A stretch of DNA of 64,000 nucleotides from Corallococcus coralloides DSM 2259 (GTDB taxonomy: Bacteria > Myxococcota > Myxococcia > Myxococcales > Myxococcaceae). The stretch is from NCBI RefSeq assembly GCF_000255295.1, contig NC_017030.1:3658001-3722000 (forward strand), written 5' to 3'. Made by a program: the position numbers and the translations under genes. This document shows, one piece after another, positions 25,568 through 33,757 of this stretch. Each line of letters opens with the position of its first letter. Position 1 is the stretch's first letter. The notes beneath the pieces were generated by a model. The model did not search any database. It had not been told where the DNA came from and was given only the letters and a program-made list of their open reading frames with translations.

Positions 25568-25854
25568 GCCTTCGTCTCCTCCTCGCCCGTCTCCCTGGGC
25601 GGAGACACGCGGGAAAGGGTAGGAAGCAGGTATCCGTCGGACATCGCCCTCGTGGAGAGGTTGCTCATGCAGGCCCGCGCCACACAGCGCATCCCCCGGC
25701 CCCCGGGCTCGAGGGGAGAACAGCCGGGCAGCCAGGCCCTCGACGCCGCGAGCGCGCTGAAATCCCTTCGCGTGAAGCCCTTGCGACCGTCCCCAGGGGA
25801 CCGCACCTCACCCAGAGCCTTCGGGCGCGCCCCGATTTCCCGAGGAGACACGCC

Positions 25855-27411
25855 GTGGCCATCGTGAAGTCATCGGGCATCAGCGGCCGGCAGCACAACC
25901 TGGCCGAACAGGTCTTCTCCCGCGCCGCGGGCGCGCCGCTCGTGCCGGGCAACGACGTGCGGCTCTTGCGCGACGCGCGCGAGAACTACCCCGCGTGGCT
26001 GCGCGCCATCCAGCAGGCCGAGCGGTCCATCCTCTTCGAGAACTACATCATTGAAGACGATGACGTGGGCCGCGGCTTCGCGGAGGCGCTGGCTGCCCGC
26101 GCCCGCGACGGCGTGCAGGTCCGCGTCCTCTATGACTGGCTGGGCTGCCAGGGTCCCGCGTCCCGCAGCTACTGGCGCTTCCTGCGCGAGGCGGGCGTGG
26201 AGGTGCGCTCGTTCAATCCCTTCCAGTTCGACCGGCCCCTGGCGTGGCTGGGCCGCAACCACCGCAAGACGCTCACCGTGGACGGCGAGGTGGGCTTCGT
26301 CTCCGGCCTGTGCGTGAGCCACAAGTGGGTGGGGGACGCGGAGAAGGGCGTGGCCCCGTGGCGCGACACCGGCCTGGAGATTCGCGGCCCCGCCGTGGCG
26401 GACCTGGTTCGCGCCTTCGCCCAGGGGTGGAGCACCGTGGGCCCTCCTCTGGATGAAGAGGGCTGCCTGTCCGCTCGCGCCTCCACGCCCATGGGCGACG
26501 TGAACCTGCGCGTGGTGGCCGGCGTGCCCTGGAGCGCGGGCCTCTTCCGCGTGGACCAGCTCATCGCGTCGCTCGCGCGCAAGCGGCTGTGGCTCACCGA
26601 CGCGTACTTCGTGGGCACCGCCACCTATGTGCAGGCGCTCCGGGCCGCGTCGCGCGACGGCGTGGACGTGCGGCTGCTCGTGCCCGGCAGCAGTGACATC
26701 CCCGCGCTGCGCCCGCTCACCCAGGCCGGCTACCGCCCGCTCCTGGAGGCTGGCATCCGCGTCTATGAATGGAATGGCACCATGCTCCACGCCAAGACGG
26801 CGGTGGCGGATGGCACCTGGGCGCGCGTCGGTTCGTCCAACCTCAACCCCGCGAGCTGGCTGGGCAACTCCGAGATCGACGTCGCCGTGGAGGACGCCCC
26901 CTTCGCCCGGTGCATGGAGGACATGTATCTCCAGGACCTGGAGCACGCGACGGAGGTGGTGCTCAGCGGAAGGGCGCGTCGCATGAACGCCGCGCCCGCG
27001 CTGCCTCGCTCGCAGCGGGGGACTCACGGCCGGCGGGGCAGCATGAGCCGCGCGGCCGCGGGCGCGGTGCGCCTGGGCAACACCGTGGGCGCCGCCGTCA
27101 CCAACCACCGCGAATTGGGCCGCACCGAATCCAAGGTCGTCTTCGGCGCGGGCGTGGTGCCGCTGGCCCTGGCCGGCGTGGCGCTCTACTGGCCCCACGT
27201 CGTGGCCGTGCCGGCGGCGCTCGTGGGCGCGTGGGCGGGCATCGCCCTGTGGAGCCGGGCCCTGCGCCTGCGCCGCCAGGAGGTGCAGGGCACCGAACAG
27301 CAGCCGCTGCCGGAGCAGGAGGTTCCGCCGCGCGCCGTTGTCCAGGAGCCGCGCGCGCTGCCGGAGGCGCACGCCTCCCACGCACCGGAAGCCGAGCCCC
27401 GCCAGCCTTGA
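25855..27411 (+). CDS. Phospholipase D-type phospholipid synthase (cardiolipin synthase-like)
   Basis: A 518-residue protein with two HKD motifs: NHRKTLTVDG (His136, Lys138, Asp143) and LHAKTAVADG (His312, Lys314, Asp319). The second is followed by RVGSSNLNPASW, as in cardiolipin synthases. It should transfer phosphatidyl groups at the inner membrane. Unlike classical Cls, the hydrophobic region is C-terminal (VVPLALAGVALYWPHVVAVP, about residues 430-465), followed by a charged tail. The start GTG at 25855 has GAGGAG seven bases upstream. The 287 bases before it, divergent from the debranching gene, hold no other gene that I can see. Confidence 0.88.
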   Translation: MAIVKSSGISGRQHNLAEQVFSRAAGAPLVPGNDVRLLRDARENYPAWLRAIQQAERSILFENYIIEDDDVGRGFAEALAARARDGVQVRVLYDWLGCQGPASRSYWRFLREAGVEVRSFNPFQFDRPLAWLGRNHRKTLTVDGEVGFVSGLCVSHKWVGDAEKGVAPWRDTGLEIRGPAVADLVRAFAQGWSTVGPPLDEEGCLSARASTPMGDVNLRVVAGVPWSAGLFRVDQLIASLARKRLWLTDAYFVGTATYVQALRAASRDGVDVRLLVPGSSDIPALRPLTQAGYRPLLEAGIRVYEWNGTMLHAKTAVADGTWARVGSSNLNPASWLGNSEIDVAVEDAPFARCMEDMYLQDLEHATEVVLSGRARRMNAAPALPRSQRGTHGRRGSMSRAAAGAVRLGNTVGAAVTNHRELGRTESKVVFGAGVVPLALAGVALYWPHVVAVPAALVGAWAGIALWSRALRLRRQEVQGTEQQPLPEQEVPPRAVVQEPRALPEAHASHAPEAEPRQP

Positions 27412-27443
27412 AGTGAAGGGGAGGGCAGGGCCCGGACACGACA

Positions 27444-27512
27444 AGGGCCCACGGGCCGGCAGCGGGAGGAAGCGCCTGGCTTCCCACTTCGCTGAGCCGG
27501 CCCGAAGGCCCT
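27444..27512. terminator. Long interrupted inverted repeat between convergent genes
   Basis: AGGGCC (27444-27449) pairs with GGCCCT (27507-27512), and inside it GGGCCGGC pairs with GCCGGCCC and GGAAG with CTTCC. The whole forms a branched or long hairpin in the gap between the PLD gene (plus) and the small membrane-protein gene (minus). A bidirectional transcription stop is the simplest reading. Confidence 0.5.
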
Positions 27513-27552
27513 GTGCTTCCTACAGCGCTTCAGCCTTCGCTGGCGCGTGGGC

Positions 27553-27744
27553 TCAAGCCTGCTTCGCGACGCCCGCGGGCTCCGCCGCCTTGCCGCTCAA
27601 GAGCGAGCTACCGCCGTACAGGGCCAGGCCCACCATGCCCAGCACGCCGGCTTCGATGCTGTTGCCCAGTGAGGCGCCCATCAGCCCCACGATGCTGGTT
27701 CCAAGCATGAAGACCACCCCCACCGCCCCTGCCACCTTGCCCAT
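27553..27744 (-). CDS. Small membrane protein
   Basis: A 63-residue protein, MGKVAGAVGVVFMLGTSIVG, with two hydrophobic segments joined by a short loop containing one acidic residue, and the tail GKAAEPAGVAKQA. AGGGGGAC precedes the ATG at 27744 at a suitable distance, and codon use looks coding. I recognise no family. It is divergent from exoA across a 406-base gap that carries a large palindrome. Confidence 0.62.
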   Translation of the reverse strand: MGKVAGAVGVVFMLGTSIVGLMGASLGNSIEAGVLGMVGLALYGGSSLLSGKAAEPAGVAKQA

Positions 27745-27817
27745 CCGCTGTCCCCCTCTGAACTGAATTGGACCCCTGAACCCCTACCGCTGTCCGACGC
27801 CCAATCCCTTATCAAGA

Positions 27818-27841
27818 CCCGTGCCAGGGCCCTGGCACGGG
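27818..27841. promoter_or_regulatory. 24-bp perfect palindrome upstream of exoA
   Basis: CCCGTGCCAGGG is followed directly by its exact reverse complement CCCTGGCACGGG. With no loop it is a better protein-binding site than an RNA hairpin. It lies in the divergent control region about 200 bases upstream of the putative -24/-12 element, the usual range for an activator of a sigma-54 promoter. Its function is inferred. Confidence 0.5.
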
Positions 27842-28044
27842 GAGCCCGGGGGGAGCCCGGAAGTGCGTGGAAGGGTCGGGGCTCACGTTGGGCAATCCTC
27901 TTCCACCCCGTGGAAGCGATCGGCAGAAAGCACAGGGGAGAACACCGGGGTGGGACCGGAATTTTTCCCGGATGCGCCGATGTGCGCCTGATGTGGCACG
28001 CCGTAACCCACCGAGTTCCAAGGGTTTTCCCTCCCCCCGGCCGC

Positions 28045-28060
28045 TGGCACACGCGCTGCT
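28045..28060 (+). promoter_or_regulatory. Putative sigma-54 promoter of exoA-I
   Basis: TGGCACACGCGCTGCT matches the -24/-12 pattern TGGCAC-N5-TTGCW, with GG and GC in exactly the required spacing and one mismatch in the -12 part. It lies 90 bases before the exoA ATG. Sigma-54 and NtrC-like activators are known to control many developmental genes in M. xanthus; use of this site is inferred. Confidence 0.55.
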
Positions 28061-28150
28061 AAGAGCCTCCGCCAGAAGCGAGCCGCCCAGCCCTTCAGGG
28101 CGTGTGAACGGTGGCCCGCGCGGACATCAGTGAACGAAGGAGAGCGGAAG

Positions 28151-28720
28151 ATGGGAATGCGGCGCACGGGGTTCTGGACGGTGATGGGGATGCTCCTCCT
28201 GTCGGGTTGTGCTCACCAGCAGACGCTGAAGGTCGACAACGCGGATCAGCCCTACCGCATCGGCCGCGAGGACGTGCTCGACGTGAGCGTCTGGCGCGAC
28301 TCGGAGCTGTCGCGCACGGTGCCGGTGCGTCCCGACGGCTTCATCTCCATTCCGATGGTGGGTGAGATTGAAGCCGCGGGCAAGACGCCCACGGAGCTGG
28401 CGGAGGCGCTCAAGTCGGGCCTCCAGCCGTACGTGCAGGAGCCGCGCGTGACGGTCATCGTCCGCGAGGTCAACAGCAGCCGCGTCTTCGTGACGGGCGA
28501 AGTGGCCCACCCGGGCGCCTACCCGCTGCGCGGCCGCGTGTCGCTCCTGCAGGCCATCGCGCTGGCCGGCGGCTTCACGGACTTCGCCAACTCCGACGGC
28601 ATCGTCGTCATCCGCACGGACGGCAAGGGCGGGCAGATCCCGGTGCGCTACAGCGACCTGGTCTCCCCGGACGGCGAGAGCGTCATCCTGCGGCCGGGTG
28701 ACACCGTCGTCGTCCCGTGA
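28151..28720 (+). CDS. exoA: Wza-type polysaccharide export lipoprotein, ExoA
   Basis: A 189-residue protein with lipobox LLLSGC (Cys20), a polysaccharide export (PES) domain (YRIGREDVLDVSVWRDSELS, PDGFISIPMVGEIEAAGKTP) and a SLBB domain (VFVTGEVAHPGAYPLRGRVS). It is shorter than E. coli Wza and lacks the C-terminal outer-membrane helix, so it probably works with a separate barrel, likely ExoB. The start ATG at 28151 has AAGGAG eight bases upstream. Family and position as first gene match exoA (fdgA) of the M. xanthus EXO spore-coat locus. Confidence 0.92.
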   Translation: MGMRRTGFWTVMGMLLLSGCAHQQTLKVDNADQPYRIGREDVLDVSVWRDSELSRTVPVRPDGFISIPMVGEIEAAGKTPTELAEALKSGLQPYVQEPRVTVIVREVNSSRVFVTGEVAHPGAYPLRGRVSLLQAIALAGGFTDFANSDGIVVIRTDGKGGQIPVRYSDLVSPDGESVILRPGDTVVVP

Positions 28721-28800
28721 AGCGGGACGGGCGAGCGGACAGCAAAGACAGACATCGGGAAGCAACGAACGTGGGCGTGGGTCAGGACGGGAGGGCGGCG

Positions 28801-29949
28801 GTGAGGGGCAACTGGAAGCGGGCAGTGATTGCAGGCTGTCTCATCGCCGCGCCGGCCGTGCAGGCGGCCACCATCCTGGAGCCGCGGCTCCGCCTCACGG
28901 CGGAGGAGCGCTTCGACAACGACATCCGTCTGGGGGGAGCCGGCACCAACGGACAGTTCATGACGAAGCTGTCTCCGCGGCTGGGCCTGGACGTGAAGAA
29001 CGAGCAGCTGACGCTCGAGTCCTTCTACGCCACGGACCTGCTCGCGCGGCACGGCTCCGGGAAGACGACGGTGGACCACCGCGCGGGCGTGGGCTTCCGG
29101 GACGTGCTGTCCCGGCGGCTGCGGCTGGATGCCAGCGCGCGGGTGTTCCGCGTCACGGACCCCACGTCGCTGCCGCGTGACGGCCTGGCGCGCTCCACGG
29201 CGCCCACCTTCTACGCGCAGACGAAGGTGGGGCTCACCGGCCGCGTCACGGAGCGCATGGACGTGCGCGGCAACTACATGTTCGAGGCGACGCGCATCAT
29301 CGAGCCGGGACGGGTGGCGGGCTACGCGCACACCCCTTCGGTGGAGCTGTGGTACCGGACCACGCGCCGGCTGTCCCTGGGCGCCGAGTACCGCTACCAG
29401 GGCTTCCTGTACGACCAGGACTACAGCCAGGCGCACGGCGCTTCCGCGGCCCTGCGCTACCGGCTGACGCGGCCCACCACGCTCACCCTCCGGGGCGGGC
29501 CGGTGCGCTACCTGCCTTCGGACGCGACGCGCGGCGGGTGGCTGCCCCGCGTGGCGGTGGAGCTGGTGCGCGAGGGCGAGCGCAGCGACTTCGGCGTCGC
29601 CATGGGCCACGACCTGGTGGGCGCGAGCGGTTTTTCCGGCGCGGTGTGGGCGGACTACGCGTCGGTGATGGGGGCGCATCGTTTCACGCAGAAGCTGTCG
29701 GCCTTCGGGGCGGCCAGCTTCTTCCGGAACGGCAGGGCGCCCGGTGAGTTCTACACGGAGTGGCGCAACACCACGAACGTGTCGCAGGGCTATGCAGTGG
29801 GTGGAGGCGTCGAGTACCGGCTGAGCCGGAAGCTGGCGCTGCAGGGCGCGTTCGACCGCATCGCGCAGGTGGGTGCGGGGGATGTCGCTGGGGCGGGGGA
29901 CCTGACACGCAACGTGTTCGCCCTCCGTCTGGTCATGACAGCTTGGTAG
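28801..29949 (+). CDS. exoB: Outer-membrane beta-barrel protein, ExoB
   Basis: A 382-residue protein with signal peptide (RAVIAGCLIAAPAVQA) and a mature part made of alternating amphipathic strands (TPSVELWYRTTRRLSLGAEY; GVEYRLSRKLALQGAFDRIA). It ends in the aromatic LVMTAW typical of outer-membrane barrels. It probably supplies the outer-membrane pore missing from ExoA. The start is taken at GTG 28801, with GGGAGGG upstream, because it gives a normal signal peptide; GTG 28717, overlapping the exoA stop, would add 28 charged residues. Confidence 0.85.
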   Translation: MRGNWKRAVIAGCLIAAPAVQAATILEPRLRLTAEERFDNDIRLGGAGTNGQFMTKLSPRLGLDVKNEQLTLESFYATDLLARHGSGKTTVDHRAGVGFRDVLSRRLRLDASARVFRVTDPTSLPRDGLARSTAPTFYAQTKVGLTGRVTERMDVRGNYMFEATRIIEPGRVAGYAHTPSVELWYRTTRRLSLGAEYRYQGFLYDQDYSQAHGASAALRYRLTRPTTLTLRGGPVRYLPSDATRGGWLPRVAVELVREGERSDFGVAMGHDLVGASGFSGAVWADYASVMGAHRFTQKLSAFGAASFFRNGRAPGEFYTEWRNTTNVSQGYAVGGGVEYRLSRKLALQGAFDRIAQVGAGDVAGAGDLTRNVFALRLVMTAW

Positions 29950-29986
29950 GCAACCTTTGAGAGCTACGAGGATGGAGGAGCGGATC

Positions 29987-31396
29987 ATGGAGCGTGGGAT
30001 GACGGCGGACCAGTTGCTTTCGGCGCTGTGGCGCCGCAAGGCCCTGGTGGGGGCGATCGCTGCAGCAATCTTCGTGTTGGGTGCGGCCATCGTGATGACC
30101 CGGCCGAGCATTTATGAAGCGTCCGTGGTGGTGCGTGTGGAGCCGCAGCGCCCTGGCGAGGAGATGGTCCAGCGCACGGTGAGCGAGCTCATCGAGCAGC
30201 GGCTCGTCACCGTCCGCCAGGAGCTGCTGGCGCGGCCGGTGCTCCAGAAGGCCATCGAGGAGATGAACCTCTACCCGGAGCTCGTGTCCGATAAGGGCAT
30301 CGAGGCGGCGGTGGAGCAGATGCGCAAGGACCTCACCGTGCGCGTCGAGGGTGAGACGGCCTTCGAGCTCACCTACGCGGGCCGCGACCCGCAGGTGGTG
30401 GCGCAGGTGGCCAACCGCCTTCCGGCCATCTTCTCCGAGGAGACGCTGAAGATCCGCCAGACGCAGGCGGCCCGAGCCACCGACCTCTTCACCGAGGAGA
30501 TGGTCGCCATGGGCAAGGCCGTGTCCTCCTGGGAGAGCAAGATCGCCAGGTTCAAGGTGGACCACCTGGGCGAGCTGCCCGAGCAGATGGAGATGAACAT
30601 GCGCGGCCTGGAGCGCATCAGCGCCCAGCTGCAGACGAAGTCCGAGGAGCTGCGCAGCGCCGAGGCTCGCCGCTCGGACCTGGCCCGCGCCCGCAACGCC
30701 GCGGACAGCGAGGCCGGCCGCCTGGAGGCCACGGAGAGCGGCCTGTCCCGCACCCTCACGCAGGCCAAGACGCAGTGGACGCCGGACCACCCGGAAGTGA
30801 AGCGGATGGAGCGTGAGCTGGGTGACATCAGCGCCCAGCGCAAGGACGCCGAGGGCCGCATGTACGCCGAGCGCAACGAGCGCACCCGCGTGGCCACGCT
30901 CATCACCAACATCCAGAAGGACATCGTGGACCTCCAGAAGCAGGCCGAGGCGTACCAGGCGCGGCTGAACAACACCCCGCGCTGGGCCCAGGAGCTGGCG
31001 GTCATGAACCGGGACTACGAAATCGCCCGCACCAAGTACCAGAGCGTGGTGAGCCGCAAGGTGGAGGCGGAGATCGCCCAGGAGCTGGAGGCCAAGAGCG
31101 CCAAGAGCCTGTTCAATGTCATCTCGCCCGCCGGGGTGCCTTCCTCGCCTGCTCGCCCGGACCGCATGACGGGCCTGCTCATCGCCGCCCTGGTGGCCCT
31201 GGCGCTGGGTGTCCTCACCGGCACCGTCCTCGAGATGCGCGACGACAGCCTGCGCGATGGCACCGAGGTCCGTGAGCGCCTGACGCTGCCTGTCCTGGCG
31301 GTGGTCCCGAACATGCAAGGCAAGACGGAGAAGCGGATCTTGATGCCGATGGCTGGGAGCAAGAACAGCGTCTCCTCGCCTACTTCCCTGAACTAA
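29987..31396 (+). CDS. exoC: Wzz/Wzc-type polysaccharide co-polymerase, ExoC
   Basis: A 469-residue inner-membrane protein. It has transmembrane helices near the N-terminus (ALVGAIAAAIFVLGAAIVM) and C-terminus (GLLIAALVALALGVLTGTV), with a Wzz domain (YEASVVVRVEPQRPGEEM) and a long periplasmic coiled coil (residues about 190-350) in between. A GNVR-like segment WAQELAVMNRDYEIARTKY precedes the second helix. The cytoplasmic kinase part is absent and is encoded by the next gene, as in Gram-positive split systems. ATG 29987 has GGAGGAG upstream. It should set chain length and link synthesis to export. Confidence 0.92.
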   Translation: MERGMTADQLLSALWRRKALVGAIAAAIFVLGAAIVMTRPSIYEASVVVRVEPQRPGEEMVQRTVSELIEQRLVTVRQELLARPVLQKAIEEMNLYPELVSDKGIEAAVEQMRKDLTVRVEGETAFELTYAGRDPQVVAQVANRLPAIFSEETLKIRQTQAARATDLFTEEMVAMGKAVSSWESKIARFKVDHLGELPEQMEMNMRGLERISAQLQTKSEELRSAEARRSDLARARNAADSEAGRLEATESGLSRTLTQAKTQWTPDHPEVKRMERELGDISAQRKDAEGRMYAERNERTRVATLITNIQKDIVDLQKQAEAYQARLNNTPRWAQELAVMNRDYEIARTKYQSVVSRKVEAEIAQELEAKSAKSLFNVISPAGVPSSPARPDRMTGLLIAALVALALGVLTGTVLEMRDDSLRDGTEVRERLTLPVLAVVPNMQGKTEKRILMPMAGSKNSVSSPTSLN

Positions 31397-31432
31397 TTGC
31401 CGACCCCATACGGAAAGGATTGGAGAACTCAG

Positions 31433-32170
31433 ATGGATTCGACGATGGAGCGGGCCGGTAACTTCCTCCCCCGCGTGGATGACAGCGCGGCTTCCTCGAA
31501 CGCAGTGGACCGCCGGGTGGTGACGCTCACGGCCCCTGCTTCCGCGGCCGCCGAGCAGTACCGCACCCTGTACTACCGCCTGGAGCGGATGCGCGAGCAG
31601 CGTCCGATGAAGGTGGTGGCGCTCACCTCCGCGATGCCCGGCGAGGGCAAGACGGTGACGAGCGTGAACCTGGCCCTGGCCGCCGCCCGGGCGAACCCGG
31701 AGCGACGCATCCTGCTGGTGGACGCGGACCTGCGCAGGGGGCAGGTGGCCCCCACGCTGGGCATGCGCAACAAGGTGGGCCTGGCGGAGCTGCTGGCCGG
31801 TGAGTGTGACGTGCGCGACGTGGTGCGCCGCTTCAACTCCACGCGGCTGGCGGTCATCCCCGCCGGCGCCACGCCGGAGGAGAGCACCCAGGTGCTGGCA
31901 AGCGCCCGCATGAAGCAGTTCCTCAAGGCGGTGCGTGAGGGCTTCGACGAGGTGTACGTGGACCTGCCGCCGACGCTGCCGTTCGCGGACGCGGCCATCC
32001 TCGGCCACCAGATGGACGGCGTGCTGATGGTCATCCGCGCCAACGTCACGCCCTCCAAGGTGGTGAACCAGGCGGTGGAGCAGCTGGCGGGCGCGGCGCT
32101 GGTGGGCTGCGTGCTCAACGGGGCGGAAGTGAACGCGACCCCGTACCTGAAGAACTACGTGAAGAAGTAG
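31433..32170 (+). CDS. exoD: Bacterial tyrosine kinase (BY-kinase), ExoD/BtkA
   Basis: A 245-residue cytoplasmic P-loop protein. Walker A is SAMPGEGKT (Lys73), Walker A' is ILLVDADLRRG (Asp97, Asp99) and Walker B is VYVDLPP. The C-terminus has only two tyrosines (Tyr238 and Tyr242 in YLKNYVKK), a small version of the usual autophosphorylation cluster. Paired with ExoC it should form a Wzc-like complex whose phosphorylation cycle drives polymer assembly. The M. xanthus counterpart is the tyrosine kinase BtkA/ExoD. GGAG lies seven bases before the ATG. Confidence 0.92.
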   Translation: MDSTMERAGNFLPRVDDSAASSNAVDRRVVTLTAPASAAAEQYRTLYYRLERMREQRPMKVVALTSAMPGEGKTVTSVNLALAAARANPERRILLVDADLRRGQVAPTLGMRNKVGLAELLAGECDVRDVVRRFNSTRLAVIPAGATPEESTQVLASARMKQFLKAVREGFDEVYVDLPPTLPFADAAILGHQMDGVLMVIRANVTPSKVVNQAVEQLAGAALVGCVLNGAEVNATPYLKNYVKK

Positions 32171-32205
32171 CAGTCGATTGTCGAGTGAAGTGATTCGTGG
32201 CCCGA

Positions 32206-32240
32206 CCCGCTCCTCGCACCGATGAGGTGCGATGGGCGGG
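32206..32240 (+). terminator. Hairpin in the exoD-exoE gap
   Basis: TCGCACC (32214-32220), loop GATGA and GGTGCGA form a perfect seven-pair stem, extended by CCCGC and GCGGG further out. No T-run follows and the downstream genes belong to the same pathway. It is more likely a processing, pausing or partial termination element than a full stop. Confidence 0.4.
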
Positions 32241-32279
32241 GGGCCTGGAGCGGCGGCGGGTTGGGGTTGGAGGAGTCAC

Positions 32280-33647
32280 GTGCTTCGCGTTTTCCACCAC
32301 TATTTTTCAGCCAAGAAACTGACGTTCTTCCTCGCCGAGTCCTCGGCGATCGCGCTGGCCTGTGTCGCGGGTGCCGCGGCCTGCGCGGCCCTCTTCGCGC
32401 CCCTGGGTTCCCAGCCCCCGTTCGCCACGATGTGGCCGACGCTGGTGGGACTGGGCCTGGCCTTCGTCGTCACCTTCCAGTTCACGCTGTACCTGTTGGA
32501 CCTGTATGACCTGCGCATCGCGGCCGAGGACCGGACGCGCGGCTACCGCTTCCTCAAGGCCGCGGGTGTCACCGCGATGGTGGCGGGTGGGGTGATGCTG
32601 CTCCTGCCGCTGGCCCTGCCGGTGGTGCTGCCCCCGGGGACGCTCCTGGGCGGCGCGATGGGCGCCCTGGCCGGCACCCTGGTGGTGCGCGTCTCCATCC
32701 GGGCGCTGGTCGGCGAACCCGACGCGGTGCTCGTCGTGGGGGATGGCCTCAAGGCCCGCGCGGTGGCGAGCGCCATTGAAGACGGCGGCGAGGGTTCCTT
32801 CCGCGTGGTCGCCCTGGTGGACCCGCGCAAGGTGGAGGAGCCGCTGGACGCGATGGCGGCGCGCCTCAACGCCTCCTACGTGGTGCAGGCCGCGGATGAC
32901 ATGCGCGGCGCCAACTGGGTGGAGGCGCTCTTGCGCTGCCGGCTGGACGGGCGGCGGGTGTACGACGCGGCGGGCTTCTGCGAGCGCGTGCTGCGCCGCA
33001 TCCCGGTGCAGTTCCTGCGCGCCAGCGACTTCGCCTTCGCGGATGAGATGACGGTGTCGCCCCTGCGCCGGGCCTTCAAGCGCGTGTTCGACGTGGCGGT
33101 GGCGTCGCTGCTCCTCCTGATGGCTTCGCCCTTCCTCATCCTGGTGGCGCTGGCCATCAAGCTGGACTCCAAGGGCCCCGTCTTCTACCGGCAGGACCGC
33201 GTGGGCCTGGGCGGCCGTGCGTATCCGCTCTGGAAGTTCCGCAGCATGCGCACCGACGCGGAGAAGAACGGCGCGGTGTGGGCGCGCTCCAACGACGACC
33301 GCGTCACGCGGGTGGGCCGGTTCATCCGCAAGACGCGCATCGACGAGATTCCGCAGGTGTTCAACGTGCTGCTGGGCCACATGAGCTTCGTGGGGCCTCG
33401 TCCGGAGCGCCCGGTGTTCACCGAGCAGCTCAAGCAGCAGATTCCGTTCTACGGCGTGCGTGAAGCAGTGAAGCCGGGCATCACGGGCTGGGCGCAGATC
33501 CGCTACCCCTACGGCGCTTCGGTGGAGGACGCGCGCAACAAGCTGGAGTTCGACCTGTACTACGTGAAGAACGGGTCGCTGTTCCTGGACGTCGGCATCA
33601 TCTTCCACACGGTCCGGCACGTGCTGTTGGGGCGGGGTGCTCGGTAG
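32280..33647 (+). CDS. exoE: Polyprenyl-phosphate sugar phosphotransferase, ExoE
   Basis: A 455-residue inner-membrane protein of the polyisoprenyl-phosphate hexose-1-phosphate transferase family, which loads the first sugar on undecaprenyl phosphate. Four N-terminal hydrophobic segments are followed by a nucleotide-binding-like domain (VLVVGDGLKARAVASAIED) and the C-terminal catalytic bacterial sugar transferase domain (FKRVFDVAVASLLLLMASPF, KFRSMRTDAE, RKTRIDEIPQVFNVL, MSFVGPRPERP, KPGITGWAQI). The start GTG at 32280 has GGAGGAG upstream. It corresponds to the WbaP-like ExoE of the M. xanthus locus. Confidence 0.93.
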   Translation: MLRVFHHYFSAKKLTFFLAESSAIALACVAGAAACAALFAPLGSQPPFATMWPTLVGLGLAFVVTFQFTLYLLDLYDLRIAAEDRTRGYRFLKAAGVTAMVAGGVMLLLPLALPVVLPPGTLLGGAMGALAGTLVVRVSIRALVGEPDAVLVVGDGLKARAVASAIEDGGEGSFRVVALVDPRKVEEPLDAMAARLNASYVVQAADDMRGANWVEALLRCRLDGRRVYDAAGFCERVLRRIPVQFLRASDFAFADEMTVSPLRRAFKRVFDVAVASLLLLMASPFLILVALAIKLDSKGPVFYRQDRVGLGGRAYPLWKFRSMRTDAEKNGAVWARSNDDRVTRVGRFIRKTRIDEIPQVFNVLLGHMSFVGPRPERPVFTEQLKQQIPFYGVREAVKPGITGWAQIRYPYGASVEDARNKLEFDLYYVKNGSLFLDVGIIFHTVRHVLLGRGAR

Positions 33648-33680
33648 CAAGGTTGAGTAGTAGGCGTTGATGACCGTCCG

Positions 33681-33706
33681 CGGCCTCCGGTTGTCGGGGG
33701 AGGCCG
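33681..33706 (+). terminator. Hairpin in the exoE-exoF gap
   Basis: CGGCCTCC (33681-33688) and GGAGGCCG (33699-33706) form a perfect eight-pair stem with a ten-base loop. No T-run follows. It lies just ahead of the exoF start and could affect exoF translation or mRNA stability. Confidence 0.4.
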
Positions 33707-33757
33707 GGATGCCAAGGGTGGGTAGCCATGGATTGGGATGGGCGAGGGGGTCGGAAC

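Larger units (their letters stand above)
27745..28150. other. Divergent control region in front of exoA
   Basis: 406 bases without a gene. It carries a 24-base palindrome (27818-27841), a -24/-12 type promoter sequence (28045-28060) and the exoA ribosome-binding site AAGGAG (28136-28142). It separates the exo genes from the small membrane-protein gene. Regulator sites for exo expression during development would be expected here. Confidence 0.55.

Noticed and set aside
29933-32008. Minus-strand frame of 691 codons antisense to exoC and exoD
   Set aside because: No recognisable domain, shadow composition, and clear Wzz and BY-kinase motifs on the other strand.
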